A stretch of DNA of 64,000 nt from Streptomyces canus. Its GTDB lineage: Bacteria > Actinomycetota > Actinomycetes > Streptomycetales > Streptomycetaceae. Location: NCBI RefSeq assembly GCF_030816965.1, contig NZ_JAUSYQ010000002.1, positions 1,736,001 to 1,800,000 of the forward strand, given 5' to 3'. This document shows positions 17,626 to 26,684 of this stretch, piece after piece. The number at the start of each line of letters is the position of its first letter. Position 1 is the first letter of the stretch. Below the pieces are notes generated by a model. The model made no database searches. It saw nothing but the letters and a program-made list of their open reading frames with translations, and was not told the DNA's origin. The position numbers and the translations under genes are program-made.

Positions 17626-18246
17626 ATCCACGACCTCGCCTCCCGGCTCCGCCGACTGCCCCCGTCCTGCGGTCCGGTCCGTCTGATCGGCGTCGACGGG
17701 CACGCCGGCTCCGGAAAGTCCACGTTCGCCGGACACCTGGCCGACGCCCTCGGCGGCGCGCCGGTGCTGCGCCTCGACGACATCGCCAGCCACGACGAAC
17801 TGTTCGAGTGGACCGGGCGGCTGCTGAGCGAGGTGATCACTCCGCTCGGCCACGGCGAGACCGCGCACTACGCCGTCTACGACTGGCACACCCGCCGCTT
17901 CGGACCGCCCCGCGCCCTGCCGCCCGCGCCGGTGATCCTTCTGGAGGGGGTCGGCGCAGGCCGCCGCGCGCTGCGGCCGTACCTGGCGCGGCTGCTGTGG
18001 ATGGAGCTGCCCCCTGAGGAGTCCTGGGCACGCGGCCGCTCCCGGGACGGGGCGGAGCTGCGGGAGTTCTGGGAGGGATGGGTCGCAGCGGAACAGCGGC
18101 ATTTCGCCGAAGACCCCTCCCGGCCCTTCGCCGATCTCCTGGTACGGCAGTGCCGGACGGGGTACGTGATCACCAAAGGGCCTGCAGGGACCGTTGGACC
18201 AGACCGCGAGGTCACCCACGGTGACGACCCAACGGCGATGTGTTGA
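17626..18246 (+). CDS. Uridine kinase-like P-loop protein without a normal start codon
   Basis: Walker A lies in LIGVDGHAGSGKSTFAGHLA (17686-17745), and the downstream frame reads RLDDIASHDELFEWTGRL and VILLEGVGAGRRALRPYLAR to a stop at 18246. This resembles uridine-kinase-like proteins of actinobacteria. Between the in-frame stop at 17575 and the P-loop there is no ATG, GTG or TTG. The best position is ATC 17626, seven bases after AGGAA. ATG 17764 would remove the P-loop. It is either an ATC start or a gene whose start codon has been lost. Confidence 0.65.
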   Translation: MHDLASRLRRLPPSCGPVRLIGVDGHAGSGKSTFAGHLADALGGAPVLRLDDIASHDELFEWTGRLLSEVITPLGHGETAHYAVYDWHTRRFGPPRALPPAPVILLEGVGAGRRALRPYLARLLWMELPPEESWARGRSRDGAELREFWEGWVAAEQRHFAEDPSRPFADLLVRQCRTGYVITKGPAGTVGPDREVTHGDDPTAMC

Positions 18247-18295
18247 ACCCGTGAAGACCCCTGAGTAGGAACTTGCCTGAGTCGCCCAACTCCGC

Positions 18296-18325
18296 TTGAC
18301 CGAGGGGCCGTACAGGTCTTACGTT
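18296..18325 (+). promoter_or_regulatory. HrdB-type promoter
   Basis: TTGACC (18296-18301) and TACGTT (18320-18325) are separated by 18 bp. The expected start is near 18332, only about 66 bases before a strong terminator, which points to a short RNA. Confidence 0.55.
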
Positions 18326-18331
18326 CTGAAT

Positions 18332-18400
18332 GTGCGGCCGTTCGAGGCCGCCCGCAGTCGCGAAGCCCCCGGTTGTTCCCCCGTGATCGGGGGCTTCGTT
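18332..18400 (+). ncRNA. Candidate small RNA
   Basis: About 69 nt between a sigma-70-type promoter and a hairpin. The 5' half can fold as GCGGCC-GTTCGA-GGCCGC. The 3' half is an 11-bp stem (CGAAGCCCCCG with CGGGGGCTTCG) enclosing a 16-base loop containing CCCCC. No open reading frame fits. It resembles no named family with certainty. Confidence 0.45.
18361..18398 (+). terminator. Hairpin terminator
   Basis: CGAAGCCCCCG (18361-18371) pairs with CGGGGGCTTCG (18388-18398) and is followed by TTCTG. It ends either the kinase transcript or the candidate small RNA. Confidence 0.7.
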
Positions 18401-18678
18401 CTGCCCTCACACGGATTCCCGGATGCCGTGAGGTGCGATTCGCTCACGCTCGGTCACCATCGGTGGTGCGCCTCATCTGCTCCCACCTCGTCAAACGGCC
18501 TGTGCGGCACCCTACGGCGGGCGACACCACCGCAGGTACGATGCCCTCGGTGCGACCTACGGACGACTGCTCTGCGCACTGTTGCAACTCCGGTCCGCGG
18601 CACAGCGTTTGGACGAAGGCGGCCACCGGGCGTCGGCCCGGTGGTGAAACCACGGGGGCACGGTTTGTGGGGGACGTG

Positions 18679-20541
18679 ATGGATTTCGGCACGCAGGGCC
18701 CCGAGGCCCCGGCCGACCTCGCCTGGCTGCGAGGTGTCGACGCCTACACGATGGGCGCCTATCCGCAGGCCGAGGAGGAGTTCCGGGCCGCGGTGCGGAT
18801 CGATCCCGGGATGGCCGACGGCTGGCTCGGACTGCACGCGCTGCGCGTCGAGACGACGACCGCGCTGCTGCGGATGTTCCGGCACCGCGAGCGCTTCGGC
18901 GAACAGCGCGCCCGGCACCGGCGCACCCTCAACTCCTGGTACTGGCTGGGCTGGTGGGTGCAACCGGTGCTGGAGAGCCCGCGTGACCTGCTGCTCGCGC
19001 ACGCCTCGCACTGGCTGGACGGCCGCCACGTCCCCGAACTGGACCGGGCCCTCGCCGGCCTGCCCCCGGTGGACACCGACCACCAGGTCCGCTTCCTGCA
19101 CGCCTGCCGTGCCTATCTCGTCAAGGACTGGGAACAACTGGTCCGGCACACCGACCCGCTGATCGACGACGCCATGCTCGGCATCGAGGCCGGACTGTTC
19201 GGCGGCATGGCCCGGGTCCGCCTGGAGATGTACGGCCAGGCCGAACCGCTGCTGTCGGCGGCCCTGATGCGCTGCCGCAGCGAACAGCCCCAGCGCAAGG
19301 AACTGCGGTACTGGCTGGCCAGGGCGCACGAGGGCACGGGCCGATCCGCGGCCGCCCTCCCCCTGTACCGGGCCGTGCACCGCGTCGACCCCGCCTTCAT
19401 GGACACCTCCGCCCGGCTCGCCGCGATCGCCGAGGGCGACGGGTACGACGACTCCGCCGACCTCGCCGCGATCACGCTCACCGGGTTCGGGCAGGACATG
19501 CTGGAGGGGCCCGACGGGATGGATCCGCTGTTCGGCATCGAGGGGCGGGAGCTGAAGCTCTCCGATCCGGAGCCGCCGACCGGTCCCCTGCCCTCGATGA
19601 CCGACCCGGCAGGACGCGAGAGGTCCGGCCCACCCGTGGGGCCGCTGCCCGCCGGGCCCACCGATCCCGTCTTACTGGAGGAGGCGCTCGCCGAACTCGA
19701 GCGCATGGTGGGGCTCGAACCGGTCAAGCGCCAAGTCAAAGCGCTCTCCGCCCAATTGAACATGGCCCGGCTGCGCACCGGGCAGGGCCTGCCCGTCCAG
19801 CCGCCCAAGCGTCACTTCGTCTTCTCCGGCCCCTCCGGCACCGGCAAGACCACGGTGGCCCGCATCCTGGGCCGCGTCTTCTACGCCCTCGGACTGCTCG
19901 GCGGTGACCATCTCGTCGAGGCGCAGCGGGCGGATCTGGTCGGGGAGTACCTCGGCCAGACGGCGGTGAAGGCCAACGAACTCATCGACTCGGCCCTCGG
20001 CGGAGTGCTCTTCGTCGACGAGGCGTACTCGCTCTCCAACTCCGGTTACGGCAAGGGGGACGCGTACGGCGACGAGGCGCTCCAGGTGCTGCTGAAGCGG
20101 GCCGAGGACAACCGGGACCACCTGGTCGTGATCCTGGCGGGCTACCCGGAGGGCATGGACCGCCTGCTGGCCGCGAACCCCGGACTGTCGTCCCGCTTCA
20201 CGACCCGCGTCGACTTCCCGTCGTACCGCCCGCTCGAACTCACCTCCATCGGTGAGGTGCTGGCGGCCGAGAACGGCGACGTCTGGGACGAGGAGGCGCT
20301 GGACGAGCTGCGCTCCATCGCCGGGCACGTGGTGGACCAGGGATGGATCGACGAACTGGGCAACGGGCGGTTCCTGCGCACGCTGTACGAGAAGAGCTGC
20401 GCGTATCGGGATCTTCGGTTGTCGACGTATCCCGGGATGCTGAGCCGGGACGACTTGTCGACGTTGCGGTTGCCGGACCTGATGCAGGCGTACGGGGAGG
20501 TCTTGTCGGGACGGGGGCCGCAGGATCCGTCGGCGATGTAG
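18679..20541 (+). CDS. TPR-AAA ATPase, EccA/CbxX-like
   Basis: 620 aa. An N-terminal TPR-like helical region (about 1-320) precedes a CbxX/CfqX-type AAA domain with Walker A GPSGTGKTT, Walker B GGVLFVDEAYSL and AGYPEGMDRLL. The architecture is that of EccA of type VII secretion, but no ESX genes are nearby, so a chaperone-like role in another pathway is equally possible. ATG 18679 follows GGGGGA. Codon 332 (19672-19674) is TTA, the rare bldA-dependent leucine codon, so translation may be restricted to late growth. Confidence 0.9.
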   Translation: MDFGTQGPEAPADLAWLRGVDAYTMGAYPQAEEEFRAAVRIDPGMADGWLGLHALRVETTTALLRMFRHRERFGEQRARHRRTLNSWYWLGWWVQPVLESPRDLLLAHASHWLDGRHVPELDRALAGLPPVDTDHQVRFLHACRAYLVKDWEQLVRHTDPLIDDAMLGIEAGLFGGMARVRLEMYGQAEPLLSAALMRCRSEQPQRKELRYWLARAHEGTGRSAAALPLYRAVHRVDPAFMDTSARLAAIAEGDGYDDSADLAAITLTGFGQDMLEGPDGMDPLFGIEGRELKLSDPEPPTGPLPSMTDPAGRERSGPPVGPLPAGPTDPVLLEEALAELERMVGLEPVKRQVKALSAQLNMARLRTGQGLPVQPPKRHFVFSGPSGTGKTTVARILGRVFYALGLLGGDHLVEAQRADLVGEYLGQTAVKANELIDSALGGVLFVDEAYSLSNSGYGKGDAYGDEALQVLLKRAEDNRDHLVVILAGYPEGMDRLLAANPGLSSRFTTRVDFPSYRPLELTSIGEVLAAENGDVWDEEALDELRSIAGHVVDQGWIDELGNGRFLRTLYEKSCAYRDLRLSTYPGMLSRDDLSTLRLPDLMQAYGEVLSGRGPQDPSAM

Positions 20542-20545
20542 CCGT

Positions 20546-20608
20546 TCGGCTGCGGGCTCGTCGTGGCTGAGCGCGCAGTTCGCCGCGCTCCCACCGGCCC
20601 GCAGCCGA
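20546..20608. terminator. Long hairpin between convergent genes, repeat-like
   Basis: TCGGCTGCGGG (20546-20556) pairs with CCCGCAGCCGA (20598-20608) between the stop codons of the AAA gene and the CNNM gene. The inner text GCTCGTCGTGGCTGAGCGCG with CAGTTCGCCGCGCTCC resembles a widespread Streptomyces intergenic repeat from memory. Confidence 0.55.
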
Positions 20609-20610
20609 GA

Positions 20611-21687
20611 CTACGACGCCAGCGCCTCCTCGCTGTTCCGAGGCTCGGTGACCCGCACCTCCGGCAGCTCCCGGTGCGCAGGGTCTCGTACCTCACCGAC
20701 CAGCAGTTCCAGTACGTCCTCCAGGGCCACCAGACCCAGCACCTTCCCGGACCCGTCCGCCACCTGGGCCAAGTGCGTCGCCGCGCGCCGCATCACCGTG
20801 AGCGCGTCGTCCAACGGCAGGTCGGAGCGGAGTTTCGTCATCGGCCGCCAGATCTGCTGGGGCACCGCCCGCTGGGAGTCCTCCAGATCCAGTACGTCCT
20901 TCACGTGCAGATACCCCATGAACGCGCCGTTCTCCGCGGCGACCGGGAAGCGTGAGTACCCGGTACGGCCGGTGAGTTCGATGATCTGGCCCGGGGTCAC
21001 CGAGGGACGCACCGTGACCAGGGATTCCCGCTTCAGCAGGACATCCGTCACCGGGCGCGAGCCCAGTTCCAGCGCGTCCTCCAGGCGTTCCTGTTCCTCG
21101 GGGTCCAGCAGGCCCGCCTGGCCGGAGTCCTCGACCAGCCGGTTCAGCTGTTCGCTCGTGAAGACGGCCTCGACCTCGTCCTTGGGCTCGACGTGGAAGA
21201 GCCGCAGGATGGCCCGGGCGCAGGCGCCGAGGGCGATGGTGATCGGCCGGCACAGGCGGGCGAAGTAGACCAGGCCGGGGCTGAGCCACAGCGCGACCTT
21301 CTCCGGGGCCGCCATCGCGAGGTTCTTCGGGACCATCTCGCCGATGACGAGGTGGAAGAAGACCACCGCGGCCAGGGCGATGGCGTACCCCAGCGGGTGG
21401 ATCACGCCGTGCGGAACGTGGAGCCACTCGAAGACCGGCTCCAGCAGCTGCGCGACCGTCGGTTCGGCGACCGCGCCGAGCGTCAGCGAGCACACCGTGA
21501 TGCCGAACTGGGCCGCCGCCATCATCTGCGGGAGCCGCTCAAGGCCGTACAGCACCTGCCGGGCCCGCGCCGTGCCGAGCGGTTCGATCTGGCTGCGGCG
21601 CACGGAGACGAGGGCGAACTCGGCGCCGACGAAGAACCCGTTGGCGAGCACGAGCAGCGCCGCGAAGAGGAGTTGGAGCACGCTCAT
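20611..21687 (-). CDS. CNNM/HlyC-CorC family CBS-domain membrane protein
   Basis: 358 aa. An N-terminal CNNM/DUF21 membrane domain (LLFAALLVLANGFFVGAEFA to VFFHLVIGEMVPKNLAMA) is followed by a CBS pair (about 200-335). These proteins are linked to magnesium or cobalt efflux. It lacks the C-terminal CorC/HlyC domain present in its upstream paralogue. Its ATG overlaps that gene's stop (21684-21687), so the two are translationally coupled and may form a heteromer. Confidence 0.92.
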   Translation of the reverse strand: MSVLQLLFAALLVLANGFFVGAEFALVSVRRSQIEPLGTARARQVLYGLERLPQMMAAAQFGITVCSLTLGAVAEPTVAQLLEPVFEWLHVPHGVIHPLGYAIALAAVVFFHLVIGEMVPKNLAMAAPEKVALWLSPGLVYFARLCRPITIALGACARAILRLFHVEPKDEVEAVFTSEQLNRLVEDSGQAGLLDPEEQERLEDALELGSRPVTDVLLKRESLVTVRPSVTPGQIIELTGRTGYSRFPVAAENGAFMGYLHVKDVLDLEDSQRAVPQQIWRPMTKLRSDLPLDDALTVMRRAATHLAQVADGSGKVLGLVALEDVLELLVGEVRDPAHRELPEVRVTEPRNSEEALAS

Positions 21688-23018
21688 CGGGCGGCCTCCA
21701 TGACGTTCACCGCGGGGACCAGGCGGACCAGGCGGACCCGCTCGGCGCGGTAGTGCCCGACCTGGCGGACGGTGAGCCGCCAGCCGGGCAGCTCGGCCCG
21801 GTCGCCGACGGCGGGGATGCGACCGAGCAGGTCGGCGACGAGTCCGGCGACGGTCTCGTACGGCCCCTCGGGCACGTCGAGGCCTATGCGCTGGAGGATG
21901 TCGACCCGGCAGCTGCCGTCGGCGTCCCAGGTGAGGCGGCCGTCCTCCGACGGGGCGGCGGCGAGTTCGGGGACGTCCTGTCCGTCGTGCTCGTCGCGGA
22001 CCTCGCCGACGATCTCCTCGACGATGTCCTCCAGGGTGACCACGCCCGCCGTGCCGCCGTACTCGTCGACGACGACGGCGATGGGCTGCTCACTGCGGAG
22101 CTGGGCGAGGAGGGGCTGGACCGGGAGTGTCTCGGGCACCAGCAGCGCCGGGCGGGCGATGCGGGAGACGGGGGTGCGCAGACGGTCCTGGACGGGGACC
22201 GCCAGGGCGTCCTTGAGGTGGGCCATGCCGACGATCTCGTCGATCTTCTCGCGGTAGACCGGGAAGCGGGACAGGCCGGTGGCACGGGTGAGGTTGACGA
22301 CGTCCTCGGCGGTGGCCGAGGCCTGGAGCGAGCTGACCTTCACGCGCGGGGTCATGACGTGCTGGGCGGTCAGCTCGGCGAGCGACAGGGTGCGGACGAA
22401 GAGGTCCGCGGTGTCCTGTTCCAGGGTGCCGGCCTGGGCCGAGTGCCGGGCCAGGGAGACGAGCTCGCCGGGGGTGCGGGCGGAAGCCAGTTCGTCGGCG
22501 GGCTCGATGCCGAGCGCGCGGACGAGGCGGTTGGCGACCGCGTTCAGGGCGGCGATCACCGGCCGGAACAGCCGGGCGAAGGCATGCTGCGGGCCGGCGA
22601 CGAAGCGGGCGACCTGCATCGGCTTGGACACCGCCCAGTTCTTGGGCACGAGTTCGCCGATCACCATCTGCACGGCGGAGGCCAGCAGCATGCCGACGAC
22701 GACGGCCACGCCGGAGACTGCGCCCTTAGGGATGCCGATGGCCGTGAACGGGCCGTGCAGCAGTTCCGCGAGCGCGGGTTCGGCGAGCATGCCGACGACG
22801 AGGGACGTGATGGTGATGCCGAGCTGGGTGCCGGAGAGCTGGAAGGACAGCTCCTTGAGCGAGTCGGCGACCCGACGGGCCCGTCGGTCACCTTCCGCGG
22901 CGGCCCTTTCGGCCTCCGTGGCCTCGACGGTGACGAGGCCGAACTCGGCCGCCACGAAGAAGCCGTTGGCGAGAATCAGCAGAAACGCCGTTCCCAGGAG
23001 CAGCAGGGGGATGGTCAT
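21684..23018 (-). CDS. CNNM/HlyC-CorC family protein with transporter-associated domain
   Basis: 444 aa. It has the CNNM membrane domain (ILANGFFVAAEFGLVTVEAT and VIGELVPKNWAV), a CBS pair including VVVDEYGGTAGVVTLEDIVE, and a C-terminal CorC/HlyC domain (about 360-440). It is the longer partner of the overlapping downstream paralogue. It is probably a membrane ion-homeostasis protein; the older hemolysin label is not supported by biochemistry. ATG 23018. Confidence 0.92.
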   Translation of the reverse strand: MTIPLLLLGTAFLLILANGFFVAAEFGLVTVEATEAERAAAEGDRRARRVADSLKELSFQLSGTQLGITITSLVVGMLAEPALAELLHGPFTAIGIPKGAVSGVAVVVGMLLASAVQMVIGELVPKNWAVSKPMQVARFVAGPQHAFARLFRPVIAALNAVANRLVRALGIEPADELASARTPGELVSLARHSAQAGTLEQDTADLFVRTLSLAELTAQHVMTPRVKVSSLQASATAEDVVNLTRATGLSRFPVYREKIDEIVGMAHLKDALAVPVQDRLRTPVSRIARPALLVPETLPVQPLLAQLRSEQPIAVVVDEYGGTAGVVTLEDIVEEIVGEVRDEHDGQDVPELAAAPSEDGRLTWDADGSCRVDILQRIGLDVPEGPYETVAGLVADLLGRIPAVGDRAELPGWRLTVRQVGHYRAERVRLVRLVPAVNVMEAAR

Positions 23019-23197
23019 GCCGCCGCCTCGATATGCCGGGAGGGGGCGGCGCAGGTACTACAGGACGATCCGTCCATCGCTGGAGGGAGTCACTCCTCGG
23101 GTAGCAGGAACAACGAGAGGCGGAGGCGCAAGGAAAACGCCTCCGCCAACAGATTAATCAAGACATGGCCGACTGCGGCAGGGTGGCAGCCCCCGAG

Positions 23198-23656
23198 TCA
23201 GCCCTGATCTTCGTCGGAGCGGGCTGTGGAGCGGGCCTCGGCGAGCGCCCGCAGGGCCTTCGCGTCGGCGATGGCCTGCTGCTTCGCGATACCCGGCTGG
23301 ATGCCGAGGGCGGGCAGGCTGGTGCCGTCGCTGAGGTTGAGAAACACCCACGGATCGCCCGGTCGGAGGTTCACCTGGATGATCTCGGCCCATTCCAGAT
23401 GCCGCCTGCCGGCGATGTTCTGGACGGTGACACCCGACTCGTCGGCGACGACCTTCACCCTGGCCAGCAGGAACAGCACACCGGCGAGCAGGGCAGCCGT
23501 GAAGATGAAGCTCAGGCGCTCGCCGGGTCCCAACTGCTCGAGCAGCAGCGCGATCACCGTGATCGTCACGAAGATCGCGACGCCCGCGGTGAGCAGCACC
23601 GCGCGCGTGCGACTCGGCCGGAACGTGACGGGAAGAGTGGGCAGTTCGGAGGACAT
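23198..23656 (-). CDS. PH domain-containing membrane protein
   Basis: 152 aa with two N-terminal membrane segments (AVLLTAGVAIFVTITVIALL and FIFTAALLAGVLFLLARV) and a C-terminal bacterial PH-like domain (VADESGVTVQNIAGRRHLEW, then AEIIQVNLRPGDPWVFL). Function unknown. It begins 14 bp after hisG and appears to be the last gene of the rib-his operon. Confidence 0.85.
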   Translation of the reverse strand: MSSELPTLPVTFRPSRTRAVLLTAGVAIFVTITVIALLLEQLGPGERLSFIFTAALLAGVLFLLARVKVVADESGVTVQNIAGRRHLEWAEIIQVNLRPGDPWVFLNLSDGTSLPALGIQPGIAKQQAIADAKALRALAEARSTARSDEDQG

Positions 23657-23670
23657 CTGCGGTGCGCCCC

Positions 23671-24528
23671 TCAGAGACGGCAGGCGTGGATGGCCGTCGT
23701 CAGGATGGCCCGCGCGCCGATGTCGTACAGGTCGTCCATGATCCGCTGCGCCTCCTTGGCGGGGACCATCGCGCGGACGGCGACCCAGCCCTCGTTGTGC
23801 AGCGGGGAGACGGTCGGGGACTCGAGGCCCGGCGTGAGCGCGACGGCCTTCTCGAGCTGCTCGACGCGGCAGTCGTAGTCCATCATCACGTACGTCCGGG
23901 CCACGAGGACGCCCTGAAGGCGGCGCAGGAACTGCTGGACCTTCGACTCGGCAGCCTCCTCGCCGTCCGCGCCGGTGCGGCGGATGACGACGGCCTCGGA
24001 CTTCATGATGGGCTCGCCGAAGACCTCCAGGCCCGCGTTGCGCAGGCTGGTGCCGGTCTCGACGACGTCGGCGATGACCTCGGCGACCCCCAACTCGATG
24101 GCGGTCTCGACGGCACCGTCGAGGTGGACGACGGAGGCGTCGATGCCGTTGTCGGCCAGGTGCCCCGCGACGATCCCCTCGTACGAGGTGGCGACCGTCT
24201 TGCCCTTCAGGTCCTCGACGCCGTTCGCCTCACCGGGCTTGGACGCGAAGCGGAAGGTGGAGCGGGCGAAGCCGAGCGGGAGGATCTCCTCGGCGTCGGC
24301 TCCCGAGTCGATCAGCAGGTCGCGGCCGGTGATGCCGATGTCGAGCTGGCCGGAGGAGACATAGATCGCGATGTCCCGGGGGCGGAGGTAGAAGAACTCC
24401 ACGTCGTTGACCGGGTCGACGATCCGCAGTTCCTTGGACTCGCGGCGCTGCTGATAGCCGGCCTCATGCAGCATCTCCCCCGCGGGGCCTGACAGGGAAC
24501 CCTTGTTGGGGACGGCGATGCGCAGCAT
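23671..24528 (-). CDS. hisG: ATP phosphoribosyltransferase, long form
   Basis: 285 aa. First step of histidine synthesis, joining ATP and PRPP. MLRIAVPNKGSLSGPAGEML opens the catalytic domain; GITGRDLLIDSG and the C-terminal regulatory ACT-like domain (about 210-285, with MVPAKEAQRIMDDL) show the HisZ-independent, histidine-inhibited type. It lies 44 bp downstream of hisE, in the same operon as the riboflavin genes. Confidence 0.97.
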   Translation of the reverse strand: MLRIAVPNKGSLSGPAGEMLHEAGYQQRRESKELRIVDPVNDVEFFYLRPRDIAIYVSSGQLDIGITGRDLLIDSGADAEEILPLGFARSTFRFASKPGEANGVEDLKGKTVATSYEGIVAGHLADNGIDASVVHLDGAVETAIELGVAEVIADVVETGTSLRNAGLEVFGEPIMKSEAVVIRRTGADGEEAAESKVQQFLRRLQGVLVARTYVMMDYDCRVEQLEKAVALTPGLESPTVSPLHNEGWVAVRAMVPAKEAQRIMDDLYDIGARAILTTAIHACRL

Positions 24529-24572
24529 GAGGTCGGCTTCCTTTGCTCTCAGGGGTGGTTTCGGCGACTGGC

Positions 24573-24845
24573 TTACAGGTGGGCGTAGACGTCGTCGAGG
24601 GAGATCCCGCGCGCGACCATCATCACCTGGACGTGGTACAGCAGCTGCGAGATCTCCTCGGCGGCCGCCTCCTTGCCCTCGTACTCGGCGGCCATCCAGA
24701 CCTCGGCGGCCTCTTCGACGACCTTCTTGCCGATGGCATGGACGCCCTTGCCGACCAGCTCTGCGGTGCGGGAAGTGGCGGGATCGCCGTTGGCGGCCTT
24801 GTGCTGGAGCTCGGTGAAGAGCTCCTCGAACGTCTTATTGGACAT
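24573..24845 (-). CDS. hisE: Phosphoribosyl-ATP pyrophosphatase
   Basis: 90 aa, monofunctional HisE, second step of histidine synthesis. The MazG-like helices contain [15 protein letters not shown], with the metal-binding glutamates, and [23 protein letters not shown] 24845 gives the family N-terminus MSNKTFEEL; the ATG 12 bases upstream is less likely. It lies between ribH and hisG, 34 and 44 bp from each. Confidence 0.97.
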   Translation of the reverse strand: MSNKTFEELFTELQHKAANGDPATSRTAELVGKGVHAIGKKVVEEAAEVWMAAEYEGKEAAAEEISQLLYHVQVMMVARGISLDDVYAHL

Positions 24846-24879
24846 GGTGGCGCCCACTTTACGCGTAAGCCCGCACCAC

Positions 24880-25365
24880 CTAACGCCACGGTTCAGATAC
24901 TGAGCGGAGGGTGGCCGCCGTGGCCACCGCGGCGGTCACCGCCTCGTGCCCCTTGTCCTCGTGGGAGCCTTCGATGCCCGCGCGGTCCAGGGCCTGCTCC
25001 TCGGTGTCGCAGGTGAGGACGCCCATGCCGACGGGGACGCCGGTGTCCACCGAGACCTGGGTGAGGCCCTGGGTGACGCCCTGGCACACGTACTCGAAGT
25101 GCGGGGTGCCGCCGCGGATGACGACACCGAGGGCGACGATCGCGTCGTAGCCCCGGCCCGCGAGGACCTTGGCGACGACCGGGAGCTCCCAGCTGCCGGG
25201 GACCCGGAGCAGGGTCGGCTCGTCGATGCCCAGGTCGTGCAGAGCGCGCAGGGCGCCGTCCACCAGTCCGTCCATCACCTTCTCGTGCCACTGCGCCGCG
25301 ATGACGGCGACCCGCAGGTCACCCACGTTGCGTACGGACAGCTCCGGTGCACCCTTGCCGCTCAC
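24880..25365 (-). CDS. ribH: 6,7-dimethyl-8-ribityllumazine synthase
   Basis: 161 aa. Condenses 3,4-dihydroxy-2-butanone 4-phosphate with the ribityl pyrimidine, the penultimate riboflavin step. Motifs are [50 protein letters not shown] and the C-terminal [12 protein letters not shown] 25365 is chosen because AGGAGA lies nine bases upstream. It forms icosahedral or pentameric assemblies in the family. It sits between ribBA and hisE. Confidence 0.97.
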   Translation of the reverse strand: MSGKGAPELSVRNVGDLRVAVIAAQWHEKVMDGLVDGALRALHDLGIDEPTLLRVPGSWELPVVAKVLAGRGYDAIVALGVVIRGGTPHFEYVCQGVTQGLTQVSVDTGVPVGMGVLTCDTEEQALDRAGIEGSHEDKGHEAVTAAVATAATLRSVSEPWR

Positions 25366-25393
25366 GTTCTCAAGTCTCCTCGAAGTGCTTGTG

Positions 25394-26684
25394 CTACTGG
25401 TTGCTGCAGGTGGACACGGGGCTCGTGTCCAGCCAGGGCAGGTCGTGGCCCATCCGGTCCCGCTTGGTGCGCAGGTAGCGGAGGTTGTGCTCGCCCGCCT
25501 GTACGGGCATCGGCTCACGTCCCGTGACCTTGAGTCCGTGCCGCAGGAGGGCGTCGGACTTGTCAGGGTTGTTGGTCATCAGGCGCAGGCTGTGGACGCC
25601 GAGGTCCTCCAGGATCTGCGCGCCGGCGCCGTAGTCGCGGGCGTCGGCGGGCAGGCCGAGTTCCAGGTTGGCGTCGAGGGTGTCGTGGCCCTGTTCCTGG
25701 AGTTCGTACGCCCGCAGCTTGGAGAGCAGGCCGATGCCGCGCCCCTCGTGGCCGCGCAGGTAGACCACCACTCCCCTGCCCTCGGCCTGGATGCGCTCCA
25801 GGGAGGCGTCGAGCTGGGGGCCGCAGTCGCAGCGCAGGGAGCCGAAGATGTCACCGGTGAGGCACTCGGAGTGGACGCGGACCAGGACGTCCTCGCCGTC
25901 GCCGATCTCGCCGTGCACCAGGGCGACGTGCTCGACGCCGTCGACGGTGGAGCGGTAGCCGTACGCCCTGAAGGTGCCGTGGGCGGTGGGCAGCCGGGTC
26001 TCGGCCTCGCGGCGGACCGTGGGCTCGCTGGTCCGGCGGTAGGCGATCAGGTCCTCGATGGAGATGATCGTCAGGCCGTGCTTGCGGGCGAAGGGGATCA
26101 GCTCCGGCAGCCGGAGCATCCGGCCGTCCTCGCCGGCGATCTCGACGATCGCGCCGGCCGGGCGCAGTCCCGCGAGCCGGGCGAGGTCGACGGCGGCCTC
26201 GGTGTGGCCGTTGCGGGTGAGGACGCCTCCGTCCTTGGCGCGCAGCGGGAAGATGTGGCCGGGCCGGACGAAGTCGGTGGGCTCGGCGGCGCCGCTCGCG
26301 AGGAGCTGGAGCGTGGTCGCGCGGTCGGATGCCGAGATCCCCGTGGTCACACCGTGAGCACCGGATGCGTCCACGGAGACGGTGAACGCGGTTTTCATCG
26401 ACTCGGTGTTGTCGTCGACCATCTGCGGCAGCTTGAGCCGGTCCAGTTCGTCGCCCTCCATGGGGGCGCAGATCAGGCCGCGGCACTCGCTCATCATGAA
26501 GGCGGACGATCTCCGGGGTGACCTTCTCGGCGGCGACGACCAGGTCGCCCTCGTTCTCGCGGTCCTCGTCGTCGACGACCACGATGGGGCGGCCGGCCGC
26601 GATGTCGGCGATGGCCTGCTCGACCGGGTCCAGCGCGAAGTCCTCGAACCCGTCGGTGCTGTACAGAATCGGTGCGGCACTCAT
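25394..26684 (-). pseudogene. ribBA: Bifunctional DHBP synthase/GTP cyclohydrolase II, frameshifted as given
   Basis: From ATG 26684 the frame reads [20 protein letters not shown] through the catalytic [19 protein letters not shown] to VTPEIV. It then shifts by one base (extra G at 26504-26505) from the expected [15 protein letters not shown], which continues in another frame to 25394. The downstream frame holds the rest of RibB and the complete RibA domain with its zinc cysteines in [17 protein letters not shown]. The gene would supply both riboflavin precursors. A true frameshift in this operon would be serious unless a second copy exists; an assembly indel is plausible. Confidence 0.85.

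Noticed and set aside
18332..18400. Assignment of the candidate RNA to the 6C RNA family
   Set aside because: Only five Cs occur in one loop and the two-hairpin C6 pattern is not met.
18679..20541. Type VII secretion locus based on the EccA-like ATPase
   Set aside because: No EsxA/B, EccB, EccC, EccD or mycosin genes are nearby; the ATPase stands alone.
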